Origin: Klebsormidium nitens
Taxonomy: Eukaryota > Streptophyta > Klebsormidiophyceae > Klebsormidiales > Klebsormidiaceae
Assembly (NCBI GenBank): GCA_000708835.1
Contig: DF236978.1
Span: forward strand, 248,001 to 312,000
Direction: 5' to 3'
DNA length: 64,000 bases
Shown here: one piece after another, positions 54,846 through 64,000 of the stretch
How the letters are laid out: every line of letters starts with the position of its first letter
Numbering within the stretch: position 1 is the first letter of the stretch
Made by a program: the position numbers and the translations under genes
The notes under the pieces: model-generated
Seen by the model: only the letters and a program-made list of their open reading frames with translations
Told to the model about the DNA's origin: nothing
Databases searched by the model: none

Positions 54846-57054
54846 TCACGGTACGTGCTTATCCTTTGCATGCTCAGGCTTAGCGATCACAGAATCTAGC
54901 AATTCATTTTCTGTCTGGCTGCTATTTTCGTAGTCCTCGAACTGTTCCCTGATCAGCCAGTCTAGGTATGCCGGCATGAACGCCACAGCAAACATCAAGC
55001 CGACCATACAGGCCCCGTAAGTTGTGCCTGCGCCTGGACTAGTGGCGTACCCTGCTTGCCCCACGTTCTGCAACGCGATCTGGACCAGGAACAGCAGCAC
55101 CATGACCTTCGGGTAGAAGGGACTCTGAAAGAATCTCGAAGGAGACGCGAGGAGGTATGATGTGGCTCGAATCATGCTGAAAACGCCTACGAGGGTCAGC
55201 ACGCAGCCAGCCGAGATGCCTGAGCCGCTCACGGCAACGAAGAATGGCCCTGCCGGAGGGGACACCGGCTGCATTATATGAAAGAGGAGAAGAATCAGTT
55301 TGAAATGTCCTTCTTGTCAAATCCTCCATCTTCAAGAAATGAGACTTCCTGAAGAGGTCATTGTCCTCAGGTCCTTTCAATGATACTGGTACATAGGTCC
55401 TGAAGGTCGAAGCACTGGATATTGCATTGAGAAACGCAGGGAGCAGTGCTCGCAGTCAAGAACTCCGGAAAGACGTCTGGAGGTCACTTGGTTTCAGTCT
55501 CGTCACAAAAATGGTTGGCCCACTTCAAAACCAATGCAGAAGCTCAAAGAGCTCCTATGCTTGCTATCCACTCTCTGAAAGCGTTGATTGAGCGGTAAGT
55601 ACTTACCTCCCGATAGCGGCTACCTCCTCGTGCAGAACAGACGATGATGTTTAGCAGAAGCTGTGAGGCCCCAATCAGGAACAAGAAGAGACTCCAGAGC
55701 AGCATGTACAGGGGCGCCACAACGGGCGAAGCTGTCCCACTGTCAACGTTCGCTTGTAGACGGAAGACCTTCTGTGAGAAGAAGATCTGGGACCACTGCA
55801 GAGCTGCGTTGTAGCTGACCCCTCCAGTTATCTCCTGCACGTAGATGAATTGAGTTATAGATCTGCCTGGAGCATATATTAGTATGCGAAATGAACAGCT
55901 ATGAATTCTTTATGAGACATTTTGTCGCTTCAACATCGCCAAATCATGCACGCCTAAAGATTCTTCGACGAATCAGAAGAGCTTGTGGGACAGTGACTTA
56001 CCAGGACTGTAACGATCAAAGATGTACGAGCTGATAGTCCTGCATAAATGCTACCCTCTATGGTTGCTTCGAGGAACACCGGATATGCGACAATCTGCAC
56101 TTTTGTAACACTTCAGTCAAAATAATTCGAGTACAACGGCAAAGCTTGAGCAGCAGAAATGTCATAACGACTATGAAGCAATCTTTCTTGACAGTCCAGA
56201 ATGTGCATTGGTTCTGTGATCGGATAGAGGCACTTGAATGAAAGATTGTCCACGTGTTAAATCAGCATCAGATCTCGAGCTACAGATCTGTCGTTAGACC
56301 TATACTGGCGTCAGATCTATAGAACATTACGAACAGGCTATTACCACAAAATCAAGCAACAAGGTGGATATGGGATGGATATTGAGATCTCACCCACACG
56401 GGCCAGCTCAACGTTGTGACGATTGCGACAATTATGTTTACAAGGCTGAAGGTCTTCTGCGCTCGTGATCCATCCAAGCCAGCTTGTGACTTGTTGCTTG
56501 GCAAGGGTAACAGAAGCTTCAATCCGCATCCAAGGCCTAGAAGCGCTGAGAGGCATTGCAAGGTCCCTGCCTGCACAGCCGGTCATCACTAAATTTAAAC
56601 GCATTCTATTTGAAAGAAGAAGATGTGCACGGTCAGCTAAAAGCTTCAACTTCCTTTTGCAGCTTCAGTTTATCGTCAACATGGAGTTTGAAGAAGGAAG
56701 AAAGCAAGGTGTAAGTTCTTCCAGAGCAGTGTAGCTTTCAACGACATCAAGCAGGACCTACATACAGCAGATAACCTTGCATTCAAAGCCGCCGATCTGA
56801 CTGGAACAGATGAAAGCTGGCTCTTCAAGACAAAGTAAATGACGTTTTTGACTTACCAGTAGTAAGTATCCGAGTGGGAACAAGCCAGACCTTCCACTCC
56901 ATTGCGCCGACGAAGGCCAAGGAATTGATGAGACGGCGTTTATCCTTGTGATTCCCTCCACGAGCAACAGAACTGAGAATAGAGAAAGTAGACCACCAAA
57001 ATGTGCTTGCTTCGTCAACGTTGCTGTATCAAGAAGTCTACTCTCGGACGCCAC
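54846..57054 (-). CDS. Multi-pass membrane protein of unknown function
   Basis: Five exons (57054-56857, 56570-56394, 56094-56002, 55834-55607, 55268-54846), all with phase-0 junctions, give 372 aa. About eight hydrophobic spans are visible, among them GGLLSLFSVLLLVEGI, LSALLGLGCGLKLLLPL, LVNIIVAIVTTLSWPVW, YMLLWSLFLFLIGASQLLLN, VMVLLFLVQIALQNVG and CMVGLMFAVAFMPAYLDWL. Loops are short, and the C-terminal tail is acidic (REQFEDYENSSQTENE). I find no transporter, channel or receptor signature and cannot name a family. The even phase-0 exon structure and intact frame argue for a real gene. Confidence 0.8.
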
Positions 57055-60000
57055 GGCTCGTCTGATTCGACATCGGTCGCCGCATTGCCTTGAGTTGGAG
57101 GCGCCATTATGCCTTCTTAACGTTGTCTCCAGCCTCAGCGTTCAAACAAAGAACGGAAACGAGAGCCGAACTTGGCCATCATTGGCCATCAATTGCGTGC
57201 ATAGATCCCCTAAAATCTTTCTCCACAAGATCAAAAACGGCCCTTGAATCGTAGTTGCTTCCAGAGCTTTGCTGATTGCTGTTTAAGAAAGTTCATCCCT
57301 TTGCTGAAACGTTGTACTTTCCTCTGTGCACATATCTCAAGCTTAAGATCGGAGACGCGGAGCTGCGGATGCGCAATCTGGTGCCAAGCCAAGTGTTTCT
57401 CCTCCCTGATCAGGAGCGCCTGAGCATCAATGCAGAGCCAGACTTGTAGCTCAATTCCTCATATCCTTAGGAAAGATGCTTGTGATCAGCTTCGTTCAAT
57501 CTTTATTTGAAAGTACTGGCGGGAGATGACGGGATTGGCGCTCCTTCGGGCGTCTGAAATGCACCGGCTAGACTCGCTCTTCTAGTTGCGTCCGAATCGG
57601 GCTCGGGCAGTGGTCCGGGCGTACGTACGACTTGTCGGACAGCTCGATGACGCAATCCGGTTACACTTGTCTGCACCAGGAGCATACTAAGAGCTAGAGT
57701 CCTGCTAATATGTCAGAAGCAAGAGCTGGAAGCCTGACCCCAAATGATCTGCTGCCATCGAAGCTTCGAATTTGTCCTCTGTTGATAATATTTCAGTCAT
57801 ATTACAACAATGATGTTCACATTCCATATGTTGAAACATGCATGTAACGTGAGGGCCTATTTAAGCTGTCAGCAACGTATCTGTCGTCATGCTCGAAATA
57901 CGTCTCTCCAGGCAAGATGACGTCAGCGATTCCACAGTCAGTTCGTGAAGTCGCTGATGACTGCTACGTATACATACTGTCACAGTCAGTCAGCTGTCCA
58001 ATTTTTGAACACAGTTTGCAACTCCCCCAGCATTCAAGACATCAAGATCGAAGCAAACTGCTCCAGCAATCGCCTGCGGATTTAACCGCTTGCGAAAGGA
58101 ATGGACAAGCGACGGGTTTTCTTGGTTCCTGGGAATCAACTACGGTGACCCACATCCTATCTGATAAGGCCTCCGTTTTCTGCGGCAGATTTGTGAGTTG
58201 ATGGATCAGTGGTTTTTCCACCCAGCCGATGTCTGCAAGGTGAGGGCTGAGAATTTGTGTGGATCAGTGTCCGAAGTTGACTGGGGCCAGATCCTAATAA
58301 CTCACGTGCGAAACTCTGAGATCACACTGGAAACTTAGCAACTTCAGGACGTATGTCTCTGTCGAACAGCGGATTGCCAAGTGTCATCATAAGCCGGCCG
58401 CGCCGCAGACCATTATTGGGCCTGAAAGCTAATAGGCCAGTCAGTCTGTGGGAGGCCCACAATACTGAAACGCGGCCTCCTGATGTATCCGAACCAAGGT
58501 GAGAAGCTTCAGTCTGCATACCTCAAACCGCAAATCTGCTTTGAAGGTATCAGAATACTTCAGGTCTGGATTTATCTGGCAATCTTTTTCTTTCTGTCAG
58601 CCGTCAGTGTCTTTCATATCTAATATATATAGATCCGGCGCACTGAAAGTCTGCTGTTCGTACGCGTCCGACACCTAGTAGTCTGCTTCAATACCATCCA
58701 AAGGGCATCACCCTTTGTTCTAATCTCACACGCGACGCTGTGCTTTCGAGACCATTTCGAACTCTAATTGGAGGCCCACATGACGTGTTGGCAGTACTAC
58801 GTGACATTCGCAAATGAGATGCTCAAACTGGGTCGAGAAATGACGGTATACATACGGAAGCTGGCCGGCTGGCGGGCTGGCGACGACTCAAGACGGTGCA
58901 AGCGGACGGCCGGTACGAACGTGCAGACACGAGAGAAGAGATATCTATGGATGAATAGATTGCGAAGACGAGGAACGAACTCAGAGGCCGCTTGAACGTC
59001 TGGTTTGTTGGCGTCAAGGGAGCAGAAAGGTACTGCCGGGCCACCTTGACATCAACTAGGACTGGCAACCCGTTGGCAATATTTTAATTTTTAAGCTGCA
59101 AGGAGTACGACGTATCACACGAAATTTTCAATGCAACGGAGGCACATGACTAGGATGTTCATCTCACTCTTTCTAGACGTTTCGCGTGACCTCTTCAGTT
59201 GACGAATATGGGGCGTGTTAGAGTTCGTGCGTCTGTGACGCCTGTGTGACGTCTGTGACGCACGATTTTCTGTTCGAACAGAAAGATTCAGAAATTGGCC
59301 GGCAGCTTTGCTACACGGCAAACTGCGGATTTGCGCTCGGGGTAGATGATCACAGTGCTCGGCCAAACATGTGGCCGTGGAAGCTTGGCGCCCATATAGT
59401 GTAATACGTGCTTTCCGCCAAATTAGCTCTTCAATCGAATGGCTCAATCGGCGGCCTGTTGACAACATCAACCGGCGGCTTCCAGCTCGAGCTCCCTTGT
59501 GGCTTGCAATTGAAACTCGTTCTGTTGCGGAAGAAAGTCTCTGCACACCATCATCACAACATGACCTCAGCAGGCAGCGCCGCACGTGTCCTGCCGGCCG
59601 CGGCCGGGCGCCGCGCGCCCGAATTGAATGCGGCCCGGCGATCGGACGGTCCCATCTCCGACCGTACAACCACCAATCGGTCCAATGATTGGCGGGGATG
59701 ATTGACGAACTGGATTCCCCGGGTCCGGTTTGTGAACAATTTGCCGCTCCGCGTGGTGACCGGTAGACGTCCCTCGGATGCTTCAGCGATGATAGCGGAT
59801 CAAATGATTCCAGTATCGGACCTGCGGTCGTCATCTCGTCACCATCTGGACTCAGGTAAGATGGAATGTTGCAATGCGGTGACATCGACTACCTTATGTC
59901 GGCCTCCTCTCCCTTGAGTACACCGTGACCGAGAACCTGCAGAAATTCGCTCTGGGTGAGCTCTGGGGCAGCTTTTCAGCTTTCTTGGCGCGCTGCCCTT

Positions 60001-60272
60001 TCCAGGATAAGAAGGTCGCTTTTCTGGAATACAGGCCGCTTGGCAACTGGTGGTCCTTCAAGGTCAATAGCAACATCAGTGCAAGACAGATTGGGTTGGT
60101 TCACAACAGTGATTGCGACAGCTCTGTGAGCAACGACACCGATTCTTTCGCTTATCAGTGTAATAAAATGCTGCAGCTTCCCTCCTTGCCTCAGTGTTGC
60201 TCTCAATACAAGCACCTGTACAAAAGCTGCTGAGATCTAACTGCAAGGAAGCTCCCTTGTAACATATTGTAG
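57055..60272. other. Long divergent intergenic region
   Basis: About 3.2 kb upstream of the membrane-protein gene (-) and the acyltransferase (+). It contains a 256-codon minus-strand frame (59885-59115) and a plus-strand frame at 59925-60233, neither with domain signal, and a small cluster of GTCTGTGACG words near 59230. A 5' non-coding exon of the acyltransferase gene could be here, since a TATTGTAG acceptor-like site directly precedes its ATG. Confidence 0.45.
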
Positions 60273-61004
60273 ATGTTGCCGAGTAAGCGTTTGTCAGAAC
60301 AAAAAATGGACCGCTACAATGTCAAGATCTTGTCCGACGGCCCTGATCTAGATGCTGCGCTGGCACTGCTGTATAACGTGTACGTCAAGGAGATGAAATG
60401 GAAACCAGACCCACGCAACCCTGCGCGCATCAGAATCGACGGCAATCGGTTGGTTGACTCTAGGGATCAGTTTGCCACCTACTTTGGGCTCTTTGAAGGC
60501 GGCGAGCTTGCCGCGTGCTGCCGGATCTGCGCTCCATGGAATGGACGGTTTGAAGTGCAGTGCTACAACGTGGCAGCGGACTTGTCGATCCTTGACAACA
60601 TGGAGAATCTTGTGGAGCTCAACAGGCTGGCCGTGCGCAGAGTGTCAAGGGGGCGCGGGTGCATTCTCAGGCTCCTCATTGGGGTGGCGACATACTGCAG
60701 GGACAGGGGCCTCATGATTGTGGGCGGGCCGGCATCCCCGGTTGTTATCCATATTTTGAAGAAGATTCAGTGGCCCGTCGTGGAAGGCTGCACCTTCAAG
60801 TATGAGAGCAAGGACCCTTTTGTTTGCCAGCTCTTCCTTGTGACGAGCGCGGATCAGATAAATAGGTCCATAGCCATCGCGTCTCAATTGGTAGCGGAGA
60901 AAGAGGCTCGAACGAGAACGAGGGGTTTTGCAAGCGCACGGACCGTTCTGCAGAAGTTTTGGTGGAACATCATGGTACTGATAAGTACGTGGTATAAGAG
61001 CTAG
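60273..61004 (+). CDS. Intronless autoinducer-synthase/FeeM-like N-acyltransferase
   Basis: A single open frame of 243 aa (possible second start at 60306). The fold signature is that of the GNAT-like acyl-transferases that include acyl-homoserine-lactone synthases, FeeM-type N-acyl amino acid synthases and the PEP-CTERM/exosortase-associated acyltransferases: an N-terminal ALLYNVYVKEM segment, a central DSRDQFATYFGLFEGGELAA strand pair, VELNRLAV at 114-121 followed by RGRGCILRLLIGVATYCRDRGL, and a late GGPASPVV...IQWPVV. Such enzymes move an acyl group to an amine; donor and acceptor here are unknown. It is the only fully open single-exon gene in the window, and a Lys/Arg C-terminal helix follows the domain. 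Distant GNATs of other function are not excluded. Confidence 0.8.
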   Translation: MLPSKRLSEQKMDRYNVKILSDGPDLDAALALLYNVYVKEMKWKPDPRNPARIRIDGNRLVDSRDQFATYFGLFEGGELAACCRICAPWNGRFEVQCYNVAADLSILDNMENLVELNRLAVRRVSRGRGCILRLLIGVATYCRDRGLMIVGGPASPVVIHILKKIQWPVVEGCTFKYESKDPFVCQLFLVTSADQINRSIAIASQLVAEKEARTRTRGFASARTVLQKFWWNIMVLISTWYKS

Positions 61005-61837
61005 ATGAGGTCGATTCGCAAGATCATTGACAAGGCAGCCAGATCGCAATTGGACCAAAACAAATGGGTTCCGTCAGACCTTTGGCACTGGGCCTGTGAT
61101 TGAAGCTAGAGGTCTAGAGGTGCTGAGTCAGATTTTGACTGGCTTTTACGAACTTGGAAGACAATAAATCTCTGTACCATCGATATACAACAAGTGACCA
61201 TCTATATACAAATCCAGAATATGATCATTAAGCTGTTCCAATTGGGCAATTTACTATGAAGCTACTGGATCGTCCTCGAGTTGCGTACACGACCAATGAA
61301 CAGCGATATAATCAAGTGCGGCCTTATAGGCGTCCGACAGTACCACATGGTGCCGGCCGGGGCACATTGTACTAAGTATGTCACCTATGTTCAGCTACCA
61401 CTGTGACAGCTTATATGCCGCGCGACCGACTCTGTGTAGGCTTCGCTATGAATCGATACAATATCCACACGGGGGCACATACACCCGGCCGCGCGCGGCT
61501 GCATCTAGCTGCGTAATTAAGTATGCAAATTATAACACGCATTCTGTACGGACCGTGTATTTAGCCCGAGACCGGGGCCCACGCCTTATAGGCATCGTTA
61601 ACTAATAATGATGAGTCCACGGTGAATGGAAGTGCATAGCCATGCCTACTGTTGATCCAATTGAACGATCGGAAGTCATGATTCCAGAGCCGTCTGACCT
61701 TTGGAGAAAGGAGACAACACCCTTCAGATCCGGAAATAGGCATCCAGGTAGATCCGTGTTTTTTCGCTTGCTTCTTGTTTGTCTATATGCGGGCTATGAT
61801 TAAGTATGTGGTGGTAATGTTACAAAGGCGGCCTTAG
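61005..61837. other. Convergent intergenic region
   Basis: Short region between the stops of the acyltransferase (+) and the PAT10-like gene (-), with no gene. The poly(A)-like signal at 61163 lies inside it. Confidence 0.55.
61163..61168 (+). terminator. AATAAA polyadenylation-like signal
   Basis: AATAAA lies about 160 bp after the acyltransferase stop, in a suitable place for 3' end formation of that transcript. The position fits, but the hexamer is short and could be chance. Confidence 0.4.
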
Positions 61838-64000
61838 TCAGCAACAGCTATAGTAGTCGTTCTCGAGCCAAGTTGACGTCACGGACCGCTCCCGCAACTC
61901 GTCAAGGCTCGGCAGCTCGTACACTGGCACGTTTGACGTGCTCGCGCAGCAAAATCTGGCGAGGTTAGTGGCGCACCCTTTACTGAAGGGCGACACGTTG
62001 TCCGGAAGAGGCCTGAGGGAAGCAACAAACAAAGAAGGCATCAGATTTCGGCTTATGCCCAAAAAGAGAGCCGTTCAACGACCTTGGTCTTTAGACGAAG
62101 CGTTTGGAACTTTGGGCCCCGGGGTCAACCGGCCCGTCGACGTTTCCGTCTACCGATTGCCCTAGGTTCGTCTCCCAAGCCGGGAGCATCTAGAGCCAGA
62201 AAAGACAAGCTAACGCACAGGCACCCAAAGAGGAGATCCCACGTAGAAGCAAGCAGAAAGATCGTTCACAAAGAGAGCCTTCAGCAGACGAGGTCCCCTG
62301 CTCCAATCTTTGCTGCGCCAAGGCCGTACAGAGGTATTTCCGTCCCTTACTTTGGAAAATTGGGAAACACAGAAACTACAAGAGCTGTAGCACTCGCTGA
62401 CGGTCTGGCCGGAATCAACTTGGCCTGGAATCAGGCTACCGTTGTTTTTGTGACTCCGTTCTCCTATCCTGGACCCTTGCAAGGCGGACCACGTGACCGG
62501 GAGCCTCACCTAAGATATGCTATTCGTTTTCGCCTGGTGGTTTCGTAAGTTGTTTGATCAGTCGCAGCCAGGTACCTGCAAGGAGTTGCGCAGATGACAT
62601 CACTCAGCGTCAGCGAGGCGGCGACAGCAAAGAACTACGTACAGACCGAGGTGTCGCAACCTGCGTCACACTTCTTTCAGCTACCTGCCCTTCAGGTGGA
62701 CATTCTTTCAAAAGCCCTCCTGAGTCAGATCGACTCGACTGGCCAGTAGCCTCGGACTTGGGGACACGATCCAGGAAATGCATTCGTGTTCTCTTCCAGA
62801 AAGCGCATCCACATGTGACAAGACTCGAACGAGTTGCGGGCACATTGTCCTTTCACGGTCCGACAGCGAACTCATCGTTGTCCACGACAAAGGGATTCCT
62901 CAGGCCCACGCAACCACGCTTCCCGAGCACCAAAGTTCGTCAAGCACAAAGAGCCGGCACAACGCGTTTGCGAGCTGCGCATAAGGGCATGATCTTTGAT
63001 AAACTCTGTAAGCCTCCTTCGTCTTCCGTCTTTCTTCTTCGTCTTCTCTGTCATCTGCTGACGTGACTTTGTTTTTCCTTGTTCTCATTCCTGCGCACGA
63101 TCCCGAAGAGTACTAAGATAAGTTGCCCGAAACTCACCCGTGAAAGACGAGCAACGCGACGAGGAAGATGAGGAAGCATATCAACGTGATGGTGTCCAGG
63201 ATCATAAACACGTTCAACGAGAACCTGCACACCGACGAGACGCACTGCGTAAGAGGTGACGCGAAACGCCTGAAAGAGATTGAAAGCTTCTGAGGAAGAA
63301 AGAACAGAGACTCGCACCGGGACACGGACCGTCCGCTGCACACGAGCCCTTGCTCTGGTCGTTCCAGTCGAGCGCCAGAAGAGAGTCCAGACGCCGAGGC
63401 AAGATTTGAACACTCAGGCTAAAGGCCGAAGTCAAAAGGAAAAACCAAAGCCACACGCCAATCTACGACCCGTCCCCTGCTCACCAGCCCTCGGTTTGGT
63501 CGTTCCAGTCGAGCGCCGACACGTTGATCGCGACGGTCCAGACGCCGAGGCAGGACTGGAAGAAGAGGTACCACCAGAAGCGGCGGTGGTTGCGGTAGCC
63601 GACGCAGGTGCCGACCCAGAAGCAGTGGTGGTCGAAGCGCAGCACGCAGCGGTCGCACTCGTGGCAGTGCTTCGTGCGCAGCGGCTGCCACACGCCGCAG
63701 TACGTGCACCGCTTGCCGCTGCATAGCGGAAAGGGAATCGGTGTTGAAGGTGTCAAGTGAGGATGAGGGAGTTAATTTCTGGAGTGGATAAGCAGTCATT
63801 AAAGGGCCACACGCCGCAGTACGTGCACCGCTTGCCGCTTGCCGCTGAGAAAGTGTGCGGGGAAAAACGAGTCCGGTACTTGATCGCCTGGTATTCTTTT
63901 CAGGAACTTGTGTAAGTGAGCGATGAAATGAGAATGTGTACTGGCGCGCCACGTGCTACAGTAGGTGCTCCGCTTGCCGCTGCACAGAGAAGAGGCGGTT
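61838..64000 (-). CDS. PAT10: DHHC protein S-acyltransferase, PAT10-like (5' end outside the window)
   Basis: S-acylates proteins at Golgi and tonoplast in Arabidopsis. Four exons are resolved and in phase: 63718-63485 (Cys-rich DHHC domain: CTYCGVWQPLRTKHCHECDR then FDHHCFWVGTCVG and FWWYLFFQS), 63224-63138 (membrane span, ICFLIFLVALLVFHG), 62575-62510 (YLAATDQTTYETTRRKRI, the TTxE motif), and 62012-61838 (PLPDNVSPFSKGC through ELPSLDELRERS to the YYSCC end, which mirrors the PAT10 C-terminus). All catalytic residues are present. The N-terminal exons with the first two membrane spans lie to the right of the window. The DHHC exon is flanked on both sides by partial tandem copies of its own edges. 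Confidence 0.92.
63321..63405 (-). repeat. Partial copy of the PAT10 DHHC exon end
   Basis: The plus-strand segment GTCGTTCCAGTCGAGCGCC followed by GTCCAGACGCCGAGGCA repeats the true exon sequence at 63466-63560 at an offset of about 140-145 bp, with an internal loss of about 20 bp. It lies in the following intron. Confidence 0.8.
63810..63984 (-). repeat. Two partial copies of the PAT10 DHHC exon start
   Basis: The true exon start reads, on the plus strand, CACGCCGCAGTACGTGCACC then GCTTGCCGCT (63691-63720). An exact copy lies at 63810-63839 (119 bp away) and a diverged one at about 63954-63984 (CGCTTGCCGCTGCAC). The second would read STYC in place of CTYC, losing a zinc-binding Cys. Confidence 0.85.

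Noticed and set aside
57503-57685. 60-codon minus-strand frame
   Set aside because: It has no domain, no neighbouring exon and no start context; too weak to call.
59115-59885. 256-codon minus-strand frame
   Set aside because: It is rich in Arg/Ser from GC-rich spacer, shows no motif, and has no supporting exons; it looks like a chance frame.
62084-63066. Plus-strand frames of 154 and 170 codons
   Set aside because: They are antisense to the exons and introns of the PAT10-like gene, whose minus-strand exon chain is secure.

Overview
The window is nuclear DNA from a eukaryote, most probably of the green-plant lineage. Nearly every gene is split into 5-9 short exons by GT-AG introns of about 200-2400 bp, and six proteins are plant-type: a TIP1-like ankyrin S-acyltransferase, a PAT10-like S-acyltransferase, an STR11-like plastid rhodanese, an SPL2-like envelope E3 ligase, a plant-type CPBP protease and a SAMC carrier. 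The density (about 12 protein genes in 64 kb), mid GC and many palindromic spacers would suit a streptophyte alga such as Klebsormidium or a bryophyte; that placement is an inference from gene families.

Layout, left to right: TIP1-like S-acyltransferase (735-7591, -); an unidentified AT-hook gene (9925 to about 13951, +); SPL2/MULAN-like RING E3 ligase (15662-18926, -); a 3-ketosphinganine-reductase-like SDR with a lost active site (21010-23539, +); STR11-like rhodanese (25628-31748, -); intron-containing tRNA-Tyr (32121-32207, -); a FabG-like SDR with a one-base frameshift (32528-36697, +); SAM carrier (37278-44032, +); coiled-coil protein (45461-50266, -); CPBP intramembrane protease (50902-53854, +); multi-pass membrane protein (54846-57054, -); an intronless autoinducer-synthase-like acyltransferase (60273-61004, +); and PAT10-like S-acyltransferase (61838 to beyond the right edge, -). 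Strands mostly alternate, so the genes form divergent and convergent pairs. For nine genes I rebuilt complete exon chains whose phases join correctly; the AT-hook gene, the middle of the SPL2-like gene and the 5' end of PAT10 are incomplete.

The genes do not form one pathway. Several act on organelle envelopes or membranes: lipid modification of proteins (two DHHC enzymes), plastid/mitochondrial envelope turnover (SPL2-like), SAM import (SAMC), plastid membrane proteins (STR11-like, CPBP) and sphingolipid synthesis (TSC10-like, possibly inactive).

The most unusual signal is a set of decaying partial tandem copies of exon edges with their splice sites, next to the functional exon in at least three genes (SAMC exons 5 and 6, PAT10 DHHC exon, STR11 exons 2 and 4). 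Other points of interest are the missing YxxxK pair in the TSC10-like protein, a near-perfect 38-bp-arm hairpin, four terminal-inverted-repeat elements of which two share a core, and the intronless bacterial-style acyltransferase.
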